From contig JAWLHS010000001.1 of the NCBI GenBank assembly GCA_041690235.1, positions 1 to 64,000 of the forward strand: a stretch of DNA of 64,000 bases, in the 5' to 3' direction. Shown here in pieces: positions 51,466-59,263 of the stretch. Origin of the DNA: SLSG01 sp041690235 (GTDB taxonomy: Bacteria; Bacteroidota; Bacteroidia; Bacteroidales; UBA7960). The translations under genes were made by a program, and so were the position numbers. Each line of letters starts with the position of its first letter. Within the stretch, counting starts at the first letter, position 1. The notes beneath the pieces were generated by a model. It saw only the letters and a list, made by a program, of their open reading frames with translations, was not told the DNA's origin and did not search any database.

Positions 51466-53571
51466 TTAGCTGATGCGGCTCCAGAAAATCTTCTCCGGGA
51501 AAAGGGCCTTCAGCCTGAGCGCCGCCACGCGGTTCTCATCATCCGAAAGCGCCGGGTCGCGCTCCAGCAAGTCCCTGGCATGCTGCCTGGCAAGCTTCAG
51601 TATGGCCTCATCCCTGGCCAGATCTGCCATTTTCAGGTCGGGCAGCCCGCTTTGCTGGGTTCCCTGAATGTCACCGGGGCCCCGTAGCTGCAAATCCATC
51701 TCCGCAATCTGAAATCCGTCGTTGGTGGATACCAGGCCCTGGATCCGTTTGCGGGCGTCTCCGCTCAATTCTCCCCTGGTCATCAGGATGCAATAGCTCT
51801 GATCGCCGCCCCTGCCAACGCGTCCCCTGAGCTGATGCAACTGCGAAAGACCAAAACGTTCGGCACTCTCAATGACCATAACGGTGGCATTGGGAACGTT
51901 TATGCCCACCTCAATGACCGTGGTGGCCACCATGATCTGGGTTTCGCCCCTGACAAAGCGCTGCATTTCGAAATCTTTATCGGCGGGTTTCATCTTGCCA
52001 TGCAGGATGCTTACCCCGTAAGCAGGCATGGGAAATTCCCTGACGATGCTTTCGTATCCATCGGTCAGATCCTTCAAATCCAGGCTTTCCGATTCCTGTA
52101 TCAATGGATATACAACATAAACCTGCCGGCCTTTTTTGATCTGCTCGCGCATAAACCCAAAAACCTTCAGGCGGTGGTTGTCGTATTGGTGGATCGTCCT
52201 GATGGCTTTTCTGCCCGGGGGCAGCTCATCAATCACCGACACATCGAGGTCGCCGAAAAGGGTCATGGCCAGGGTACGTGGAATGGGGGTGGCGGTCATC
52301 ACCAAAACATGAGGCGGCACCTTGCTTTTGGACCATAACCTGGCACGCTGGGCCACCCCGAAACGATGCTGTTCGTCCACGACCACCAGGCCCAGTTTCT
52401 CGAAACGAACCACGTCTTCTATCAGGGCATGGGTGCCAATTATGATTTGCAGGCTGCCGTCCTTCAGGCCTTGCAGAACTTCCCTGCGCTGGGCAGAGCG
52501 TGAAGAACCGGTCAGCAAGCCCACCCTGATTCCAAGTCCGTCAAGCATCGAACCAATCGACTCAAAATGTTGAAAGGCGAGAATCTCGGTCGGTGCCATG
52601 AGGCATGCCTGAAAACCATTGTCCAGGGCCATCAGCATGCTCATGACCGCGACCACTGTTTTCCCGCTTCCAACGTCTCCCTGCAACAGGCGGTTCATCT
52701 GCTTGCCGGATAATGTGTCGGTGCGGATTTCCTTCAGCACCCGTTTTTGTGCCCCGGTCAGCGCAAAAGAAAGACTGTTGTGGAAAAAGGCATTAAACAG
52801 TTCGCCAATAACAGGAAACACATGACCCCCGGTCTTTTCCATGCGAAGCTGGCGCGTACGAAGCAGGCTGAGTTGTATGTAAAACAACTCCTCAAACTTA
52901 ATCCGTGCAATGGCCTTTTTGAGCATGAGGGGATCGGACGGGAAGTGGATGTTGGAAAGGGTGTCCTTCCTGGAGGGGAGCTTGAGCACACTTAAAACAG
53001 ACTGGGGCAGTGTCTCCCCAATATGAGGGAGGGCCTGGGGCAGCAGGGTTCTGACCAGCCTGCTGATGCCCCTGCTGTCGAGGCCCCTGGACTTAAGCTT
53101 CTCGGTCGAGGCGTAAACGGCCTGCATGGCAGACAACTGGTTGATGGCTCCCGGGCTTGCCGGCTCAATCTCAGGATGGGCTATGTTCCACTTGCGGCCA
53201 AACAAGGCGGGCTTTCCGAATACAATATATTCCACACCGGGCTTGTAAAGGTTTTTTAACCATTTAAACCCCCTGAACCAAACCAACTCCAGCTGACCGC
53301 TTGAGTCTGACAACACGGCCGTCATCCGGGTGGTCCGGCGCTCCCCGTGAAGCTGAATATTTGAAATGGTTCCGCGAATCTGGACATAGGGCATTTCCCC
53401 CCTGATCTCCTTTATCTGGAAAAACCTGCTCCGGTCTATATAGCGGAAAGGATAAAAACACAGCAGGTCGTCGAAGGTATCAATCCCGGCCTCCTTTCTC
53501 AGCAAGTCGGCACGCAGGGGGCCAACGCCCTTTAAAAACTCAATGGGGGTGTCCAGATAATGCACGCTCAT
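51466..53571 (-). CDS. recG: ATP-dependent DNA helicase RecG
   Basis: The 701-residue helicase regresses stalled forks and migrates Holliday junctions. The wedge/OB region (about 60-150) precedes helicase domains with Walker A GDVGSGKTVVAVMSM, DEQH box VVVDEQHRFGV, motif III VLVMTATPIPRTLAMTL and motif VI QLRGRVGRGG. The frame is open to a start at 53610, but the ATG at 53571 gives the normal YLDTPIEFLKGVGP N terminus. It has a TAATTTTG promoter element upstream at 53593. Confidence 0.97.
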   Translation of the reverse strand: MSVHYLDTPIEFLKGVGPLRADLLRKEAGIDTFDDLLCFYPFRYIDRSRFFQIKEIRGEMPYVQIRGTISNIQLHGERRTTRMTAVLSDSSGQLELVWFRGFKWLKNLYKPGVEYIVFGKPALFGRKWNIAHPEIEPASPGAINQLSAMQAVYASTEKLKSRGLDSRGISRLVRTLLPQALPHIGETLPQSVLSVLKLPSRKDTLSNIHFPSDPLMLKKAIARIKFEELFYIQLSLLRTRQLRMEKTGGHVFPVIGELFNAFFHNSLSFALTGAQKRVLKEIRTDTLSGKQMNRLLQGDVGSGKTVVAVMSMLMALDNGFQACLMAPTEILAFQHFESIGSMLDGLGIRVGLLTGSSRSAQRREVLQGLKDGSLQIIIGTHALIEDVVRFEKLGLVVVDEQHRFGVAQRARLWSKSKVPPHVLVMTATPIPRTLAMTLFGDLDVSVIDELPPGRKAIRTIHQYDNHRLKVFGFMREQIKKGRQVYVVYPLIQESESLDLKDLTDGYESIVREFPMPAYGVSILHGKMKPADKDFEMQRFVRGETQIMVATTVIEVGINVPNATVMVIESAERFGLSQLHQLRGRVGRGGDQSYCILMTRGELSGDARKRIQGLVSTNDGFQIAEMDLQLRGPGDIQGTQQSGLPDLKMADLARDEAILKLARQHARDLLERDPALSDDENRVAALRLKALFPEKIFWSRIS

Positions 53572-53592
53572 AAATAGCACACTGCTTTGAAC

Positions 53593-53600
53593 CAAAATTA
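53593..53600 (-). promoter_or_regulatory. Putative -7 element of the recG promoter
   Basis: Reads TAATTTTG on the minus strand, 22 bp before the recG ATG. No clear -33 element was seen. Confidence 0.45.
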
Positions 53601-53628
53601 ATAAAACCATGGGGCATCAATAAAAAAA

Positions 53629-53661
53629 ATTGTTATTTATAGATAAGTGTTTTTAATTTTG
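53629..53661 (+). promoter_or_regulatory. Putative promoter of the ketopantoate-reductase-like gene
   Basis: ATTG at 53629-53632 and TAATTTTG at 53654-53661 with 21 nt between; 67 bp before the start codon. Confidence 0.55.
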
Positions 53662-53728
53662 AGGAAGCGACCGGAACTGCGGGAATATATTTCGTTGCCG
53701 GTGCAATGAATTCACTTAAATCCAATCC

Positions 53729-54697
53729 ATGAAAATATTGGTTTTTGGCGCAGGGGTGATCGGGACAACTTTTGCCTGGCAAATATCAGAAGCCGGATAT
53801 GATGTAAGCCTGCTGGTTCGCAAACAACGGCTGACCCGGTACAGCCATTCCGGAGTCACCGTCAACTGTACCGACATGAGGGGCAAACGAAAAGAATTTG
53901 TAAAAACGGTTTTCCGGCCCAAAACGGTAGACCGGATCGATGGGTCGATCCATTATGACCTGATTATTGTGGCCGTAAAAAACTTTCAGCTGAACGAGGT
54001 GGTCCCTTATATTGCCAAATTCTCAGGAAATGCCCATGTGCTTTTCATGGGAAACCTGTGGAATGAGTTTGGCCTGATCAAAAAACACCTGCCTGAGGGA
54101 AGGTTCTTCTTCGGGTTTCCCGCCATGACAGGCGGGGGACGAACCGACAACGGCATCAATTGCCTGTTGTTCAAAAAGGGAAACACCATGCTCGGGGAAC
54201 CCGGCGGCAAGACCAGCCAGCGCCTGAGAGACACGGCCGAAATATTGGGAATGTCAGGGTTGCAGCCGAAAATTTCCTCCAACATCGTCCATTGGATCAA
54301 AGCCCAATCTATCTGGCCTGCCGGAACCTTCGGGGCCTTATGCAAATCCGGAAGCGCACGGAAGTTCAGCGAAAACAATAACCTGATCAGGCAAAGTGTC
54401 CAGGCCATCAGGGAGGGATTTAAGGTCTGCGAAGCCCAGGGAATAAATCCCGGAAGAATATTTCCCTTCAACCTGTTCTTTCTTCCCGGATTTCTCCTGA
54501 TCCCCCTGCTGAAACGATCCTACAATCCCGAAATGCAGGAGGCGGTTGACGGCCGTATGAAGCACGGGTTCGATGAGATGAAGAAACAATACCTCGATGT
54601 GCTGAACGACGGAAAATCCCTGGATATCGACATGCCCATCTGGGCGTCTTTTGAAAAGTTCATCCGTGAAGCGGAGAAGAAACGGTCAGATGCCTGA
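53729..54697 (+). CDS. Ketopantoate reductase family protein
   Basis: The 322-residue protein has an N-terminal NADP-binding Rossmann motif (LVFGAGVIGTTFAWQISEAGYDVSLLVR, residues 4-31) and the FMGNLWNEF segment where PanE binds substrate. The C-terminal helical domain diverges from PanE, so a different 2-oxo or dehydrogenase substrate is possible, as in the many PanE-like paralogues. No pantothenate gene lies nearby. I keep the family call but not the gene name. It is followed by the barrel gene after 26 bp. Confidence 0.8.
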   Translation: MKILVFGAGVIGTTFAWQISEAGYDVSLLVRKQRLTRYSHSGVTVNCTDMRGKRKEFVKTVFRPKTVDRIDGSIHYDLIIVAVKNFQLNEVVPYIAKFSGNAHVLFMGNLWNEFGLIKKHLPEGRFFFGFPAMTGGGRTDNGINCLLFKKGNTMLGEPGGKTSQRLRDTAEILGMSGLQPKISSNIVHWIKAQSIWPAGTFGALCKSGSARKFSENNNLIRQSVQAIREGFKVCEAQGINPGRIFPFNLFFLPGFLLIPLLKRSYNPEMQEAVDGRMKHGFDEMKKQYLDVLNDGKSLDIDMPIWASFEKFIREAEKKRSDA

Positions 54698-54723
54698 TTG
54701 ATTCATGTTTCAAATGAAAACAA

Positions 54724-55395
54724 ATGGAACGAGCCAAATTTGTTTTTTTCCTGGTTCTGTTTGCCCTTTTTTTCAACCCGAACATTCGGGCACAGGGCAT
54801 CCGTATGCGGCCGACAGACCGGCTGATGGCGGGAGTGTTTACCGACCACTGGCGTCATGTTCCGGGTTCGGTGGATCCGGCGGCCATCAACAGGGGCTTC
54901 GACCTTTTTTTGTTGCAGGACATGCCCCTGGGTACTTCCAGGTTCAGCGTGGCCGGGGGACTGGCTTTTTTTTCTCACAACCTGTACACTGACCATCGCT
55001 ATGAAAAAACCAATGGAACCTTTGACTTTGTTCCCATTCGGCAGGAATACAAAAACAACAAGCTAAACCTGAACTACCTGGGGATTCCTGTAGAATTGCG
55101 TTTCCGCGGACGGGACCGGGACAGGGGACTGAGGCTCTATTTGGGATTTTCAGCGGCCGTCCTGGTACAGGCACATACCAAGTTCCGTGGATTGGATCCT
55201 GCAGGGATCGGTGAGATCAAGGTGAAAGAAAACCAGCCCGATCAGATCCGGCCATTCATGATGCATGCCCATTTTCGGGTCGGCATTGGAAAATGGAGTG
55301 TTTATGCCAGGGTTCCGCTGAGCGAGGTGTTTCAAGACAATTCAGCCACCGGCATGACACCGGTTTCCCTTGGCCTTGGCCTGTCCATCTACTGA
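54724..55395 (+). CDS. Outer-membrane beta-barrel protein
   Basis: The 223-residue protein has a signal peptide (about 1-23, ending NIRAQG) and a chain of alternating amphipathic strands, for example GGLAFFSHNLYTDHRY, YLGIPVELRFRG, LRLYLGFSAAVLVQAH and the terminal PVSLGLGLSIY with a closing aromatic. This matches PorT/OmpW-size eight-stranded barrels of the outer-membrane beta-barrel family common in Bacteroidota. Function unknown; PorT (type IX secretion) is one relative, but no specific marker was found. Confidence 0.75.
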   Translation: MERAKFVFFLVLFALFFNPNIRAQGIRMRPTDRLMAGVFTDHWRHVPGSVDPAAINRGFDLFLLQDMPLGTSRFSVAGGLAFFSHNLYTDHRYEKTNGTFDFVPIRQEYKNNKLNLNYLGIPVELRFRGRDRDRGLRLYLGFSAAVLVQAHTKFRGLDPAGIGEIKVKENQPDQIRPFMMHAHFRVGIGKWSVYARVPLSEVFQDNSATGMTPVSLGLGLSIY

Positions 55396-56019
55396 TTAAA
55401 CCTGCAATAACAAGTACAGGCCCAGCATCACACCCATTCCGGTCAAAAAACCGGCATAGACCTGTGCGGGTCTGTGGGCATCAAGTTTGATGCGGGCTGC
55501 TCCAACCAGTCCTGCAATCAAAAAGACAAGGAGGATCAGCCAGGAAATATCAATCCGGAGAAACAAAGAGGTGGCAATCAAAAATCCGGAGAAGCCCCCC
55601 AGGGACATCATGTGGATGCTGATCTTCCACAGAAAGGTAATGACCAGGCAAAGAAGCACCATCAGGGTGGCCCCCATCATATAATAATAGATCAGCGCGG
55701 GCAGGGATATCTGACGCATCAGATAATAGGTCAGAAAAAAGAGAAGGGAGGAAAGCAACAACGGAAACAGCCGCTCATTGCGTTCGTTTAGCAGCAAATC
55801 CCCGATCAGGCCCGTCCGCTTCAAAAAAACGATGGCCAGGGCGGGAGCCAGGGCGGTATTGATAAATACCATCAACAGGATAAACCGCTTGGCCTGGGGG
55901 GGAACGGCGAAGCTGATATTGGTATCAAGCTGAAACAAAAGCAGTATCCCCAGGCTGGGCATCACAAGGGGGTGGAACACCACGGAAAAGAAATGGGCCA
56001 GGGTGGTTTCTGCCTTCAT
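55396..56019 (-). CDS. PAP2-like membrane protein
   Basis: The 207-residue membrane protein has about six helices. Near the C terminus ARIKLDAHRPAQVYAGFLTG resembles the SRxxxxxHxxxDV motif of the PAP2 phosphatase family, but the other two catalytic motifs (KxxxxxxRP and PSGH) are not obvious, so it may be an inactive relative. The start at 56019 is one base after the rpoN stop (TGA-T-ATG), giving tight coupling with rpoN. The frame would extend into rpoN to 56097, which is rejected. Confidence 0.65.
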   Translation of the reverse strand: MKAETTLAHFFSVVFHPLVMPSLGILLLFQLDTNISFAVPPQAKRFILLMVFINTALAPALAIVFLKRTGLIGDLLLNERNERLFPLLLSSLLFFLTYYLMRQISLPALIYYYMMGATLMVLLCLVITFLWKISIHMMSLGGFSGFLIATSLFLRIDISWLILLVFLIAGLVGAARIKLDAHRPAQVYAGFLTGMGVMLGLYLLLQV

Positions 56020-56020
56020 A

Positions 56021-57511
56021 TCAGGATAGTTCCTTTCTAAGGCGTGCAACCGGGATGTCCAGCTGTTCGCGGTATTTGGCAACCGTGCGCCGGGCAATGC
56101 TATACCCCTTCTCCTTCAGGATGGCGGCCAGCTCATCATCTGTCAGGGGTTTGGTCTTTTCCTCACCCTCAATACAATCCTGCAGGATCTTTTTTACCTC
56201 CCGCGTGCTTACCTCCTCGCCCGATTCGGTCTGGAGCGATTCAGAAAAGAAAGTTTTCAAAAGGAAGGTCCCGAATGGGGTCTGCACATACTTGCTGTTG
56301 GCCACCCTTGAAATGGTGGAGATATCCAAATGAACCATCTCGGCAATGTCCTTAAGGATCATTGGCCGCAAGGTGGTTTCGTCCCCGGTCAGAAAATACT
56401 CCCTCTGAAACTCCAGAATGGCCTGCATGGTCACCATCAGGGTATTCTGGCGCTGCCGGATTGCATCAATAAACCACTTGGCACTGTCCAGCTTCTGCTT
56501 CACGAAGGTGATGGCTTCCTTCTGTCTGGCGTCTGCCTTTCCTTTGGCCTCGGCCATGGTTTCAAGCATCTCGGAATATGTCCTGTTTATTCGAAGATCC
56601 GGCGCATTGCGGGAGGTCAGGCTCAATTCCAGCACACCGTTGTAATTCGTGACAATAAAATCCGGCACAATGTACTGGGATATTTTTCCCGAATCCTGCA
56701 GGGACCCTCCTGGCTTGGGATTGAGTTTCAGGATCTCGTCGATGGCCTCTTTGAGTTCCTCCTCAGAGAAGTGGTGCTTCTTTCGGATCTTTTCATAATG
56801 CTTGCGCGTAAAGTCGTTGAAGCTTTTCTCAAGCAGCAGGGTGGCGTTTTCGAGGGGCCGGGTCCGAGGGGTTTTTCGACGGATCTGTAAAAGCAGGCAT
56901 TCCTGAAGGTCCCTCGCCCCCACCCCGGGGGGGTCGAAACCCTGAATGGTCCGAATCAGGCCGAGGACTTCCTTGAAACTGGATTCTATGTTCAGCGAGA
57001 AAGCCAAATCGTCGATCAGGGAGTGAATGTCCCGCTGGAGGTAGCCAGAATCGTCAATATTGCCAATGATATGCCTGGCGATCAGCATTTCCCGTTCTGA
57101 TAGGGAGCGAAGCCCGAGCTGGGACAGCAAATGCTCCTGGAAGCTGTCGCCCGAAGAAAACGGGATTTCCTTGCGTTCATCGTCCGAGCTGGCATTGTTG
57201 GCGTTCAGCCTGTAAGAAGGCGTGTCGTCCTCATCCATATAGTCGCTCAGGTCAAACTCATCGTTCGGGTCTGTCTCGGGTGTGTCTGAGGCAATATCCT
57301 CGTCGCGATCGTCATCATAGGCCTCATAGTCATCCTCCTGCTGGCTGTCAGGCTCTCCGTCAAGGCCCTCCTCCAGGGCGGGGTTCTCTTCAATTTCCTG
57401 TTTGATGCGCTGCTCCAGCAGCAGGGCAGGAACCTGCAGCAACTTCATAAGCTGTATCTGCTGGGGAGACAGCTTTTGCATCAATTTTTGCTGAAGTTTC
57501 TGCTGGAGCAT
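56021..57511 (-). CDS. rpoN: RNA polymerase sigma-54 factor
   Basis: The 496-residue sigma factor directs RNA polymerase to -24/-12 promoters that need enhancer-binding ATPases. Region I begins LQQKLQQKLMQKLSPQQIQLMKLLQVPALLLEQRI; an acidic region II follows (about 60-125). The core-binding region includes GVGARDLQECLLLQI, and the RpoN box ARRTVAKYRE is at 473-482. It is 103 bp downstream of asnS on the same strand and coupled to the PAP2-like gene. Confidence 0.97.
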   Translation of the reverse strand: MLQQKLQQKLMQKLSPQQIQLMKLLQVPALLLEQRIKQEIEENPALEEGLDGEPDSQQEDDYEAYDDDRDEDIASDTPETDPNDEFDLSDYMDEDDTPSYRLNANNASSDDERKEIPFSSGDSFQEHLLSQLGLRSLSEREMLIARHIIGNIDDSGYLQRDIHSLIDDLAFSLNIESSFKEVLGLIRTIQGFDPPGVGARDLQECLLLQIRRKTPRTRPLENATLLLEKSFNDFTRKHYEKIRKKHHFSEEELKEAIDEILKLNPKPGGSLQDSGKISQYIVPDFIVTNYNGVLELSLTSRNAPDLRINRTYSEMLETMAEAKGKADARQKEAITFVKQKLDSAKWFIDAIRQRQNTLMVTMQAILEFQREYFLTGDETTLRPMILKDIAEMVHLDISTISRVANSKYVQTPFGTFLLKTFFSESLQTESGEEVSTREVKKILQDCIEGEEKTKPLTDDELAAILKEKGYSIARRTVAKYREQLDIPVARLRKELS

Positions 57512-57614
57512 TGCCTTTGGTTTAATTTACTGAATGTCACCCGTATGTGTCTTTCCATCAGGCCCCAAACGGCAGCCAAATTAGGCATTTTTTTTTATTT
57601 GGAAAACCACTGTT

Positions 57615-59024
57615 TTAAAATTCTGCATTTTGCGGGGTGCGCGGAAAGGGAATCACGTCACGGATGTTCCCCATACCGGAAATAAACAACATCAATCGTT
57701 CAAACCCTAGTCCGAAACCACTGTGCGGGGCTGTTCCGAACATCCTGGTTTCCAGATACCACCAGACATCCTTCTCGTGTATGCCCATCTCCCGGATGCG
57801 GCCCGTCAACTTATCGTAATTCTCCTCGCGCTGGGAACCCCCGATGATCTCTCCGATCTTTGGAAACAACACATCCATGGCCCGGACGGTTTTCCCATCG
57901 TCGTTGAGTTTCATATAAAAGGCTTTGATGTCGCGTGGATAATCGGTCAGAATGACCGGCTTTTTAAAGTGTTGCTCTACGAGGTATCGCTCGTGTTCGG
58001 ATTGCAGGTCCACACCCCAGCTAACCGGAAATTCAAAAACCCTGCCGGAAGCAACAAGAATGTCGACCGCTTCGGTATAGCTCAACCTGACAAACTCATT
58101 GTCGACCACAAACCGCAGACGGTCCATGAGTTCCGCATCATACATTTTCTGCAAAAAGGCCAGGTCATCTTCACAATGTGCAAGCACATAAGAAATAAGG
58201 TATTTGAGAAATTCTTCGGCCAGATCCATGTTGTCATGGATATCATAAAAGGCCATCTCCGGTTCGATCATCCAAAATTCCGACAAATGGCGGGTGGTGT
58301 TGGAGTTTTCGGCACGGAAAGTCGGCCCGAACGTATAGATGTTCGACAAGGCCAGCGCACCCAATTCCCCTTCCAGCTGCCCGGAGACAGTGAGGTTGGT
58401 TTCCTTGCCAAAGAAATCACGGGAAAAATCCACCCGGCCGTCTTCTTTTCGTGGGATATTGTCCAGATCAAGGGTGGTGACCCTGAACATGGCACCGGCC
58501 CCTTCAGCGTCAGACCCGGTGATTACGGGGGTATGCAAATAATAAAAGCCCTTGTCGTTGTAAAATTGATGGATGGCGAATGAAAGGGCGTGACGCAACC
58601 TGAAAATGGCGCCGAAGGTATTCGTACGCGGCCTTAAGTGAGCGATCTCACGCAAAAACTCCAGGGAATGTCCCTTTTTTTGCAAGGGGTATTTTTCAGG
58701 GTCGGCGCCCCCGTATAAAGTGATTTCCGTTGCTGAAATCTCCACGGGTTGACCCTGTCCTTTTGATTCCACCAGCAAACCGTTCACTGAGATACAGGAA
58801 CCGGTGGTAATCTGCCTGAGCAGTTCATCGTTTTGGAATGCCTGCACATCAACCACCACCTGGATGTTGTGAATAATGGACCCGTCGTTCAGGGCGATAA
58901 ATGCCACATTTTTGTTTCCCCGCTTGGTGCGAACCCATCCCTTGACGTTGATTTCCGTGTCGATCAGCTGGCGGGGACTCCCCTTCAGCAAGCCTTCAAC
59001 CCGTTGTCTTTTTATTTGCTTCAT
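57615..59024 (-). CDS. asnS: Asparaginyl-tRNA synthetase
   Basis: The 469-residue class IIb synthetase charges tRNA-Asn. The N-terminal OB-fold (WVRTKRGNKNVAFIALNDGS) is followed by the catalytic core: motif 2 FRAENSNTTRHLSEFWMIEPEM, and motif 3 GFGLGFERLMLFISGMGNIRDV. AsnRS-specific residues (AENSNTTRH rather than AEDLRADRQ of AspRS) distinguish it. Its presence means tRNA-Asn need not depend on transamidation. Confidence 0.97.
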   Translation of the reverse strand: MKQIKRQRVEGLLKGSPRQLIDTEINVKGWVRTKRGNKNVAFIALNDGSIIHNIQVVVDVQAFQNDELLRQITTGSCISVNGLLVESKGQGQPVEISATEITLYGGADPEKYPLQKKGHSLEFLREIAHLRPRTNTFGAIFRLRHALSFAIHQFYNDKGFYYLHTPVITGSDAEGAGAMFRVTTLDLDNIPRKEDGRVDFSRDFFGKETNLTVSGQLEGELGALALSNIYTFGPTFRAENSNTTRHLSEFWMIEPEMAFYDIHDNMDLAEEFLKYLISYVLAHCEDDLAFLQKMYDAELMDRLRFVVDNEFVRLSYTEAVDILVASGRVFEFPVSWGVDLQSEHERYLVEQHFKKPVILTDYPRDIKAFYMKLNDDGKTVRAMDVLFPKIGEIIGGSQREENYDKLTGRIREMGIHEKDVWWYLETRMFGTAPHSGFGLGFERLMLFISGMGNIRDVIPFPRTPQNAEF

Positions 59025-59072
59025 TTTACAGATATTGATTTCACGGGAGTTCTAACAACCTCCTTCAGCCTG

Positions 59073-59080
59073 CAAAATTA
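59073..59080 (-). promoter_or_regulatory. Putative -7 element of the asnS promoter
   Basis: Reads TAATTTTG on the minus strand, 49 bp before the asnS start. No good -33 element. Confidence 0.4.
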
Positions 59081-59206
59081 CATACAATTTCGGACATTTT
59101 TCCCACGCATTCACCAGTCCCCTTTTGTTTAAGCGTGCAAACAAGCGGTTGATCAATCCGAAGAATTCCTCCGGATGATTTAGAAAAGAAAAAAAAACTC
59201 CTTAAT

Positions 59207-59238
59207 ATTGCCTTTCTTCCGGAACCAGAATAATATTG
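59207..59238 (+). promoter_or_regulatory. Putative promoter of the susC-susD operon
   Basis: ATTG at 59207-59210 and TAATATTG at 59231-59238 with 20 nt between; one mismatch to each consensus box. The start codon is 26 bp downstream. Confidence 0.5.
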
Positions 59239-59263
59239 TATAGAAATAATAATCCTTTTTGTT

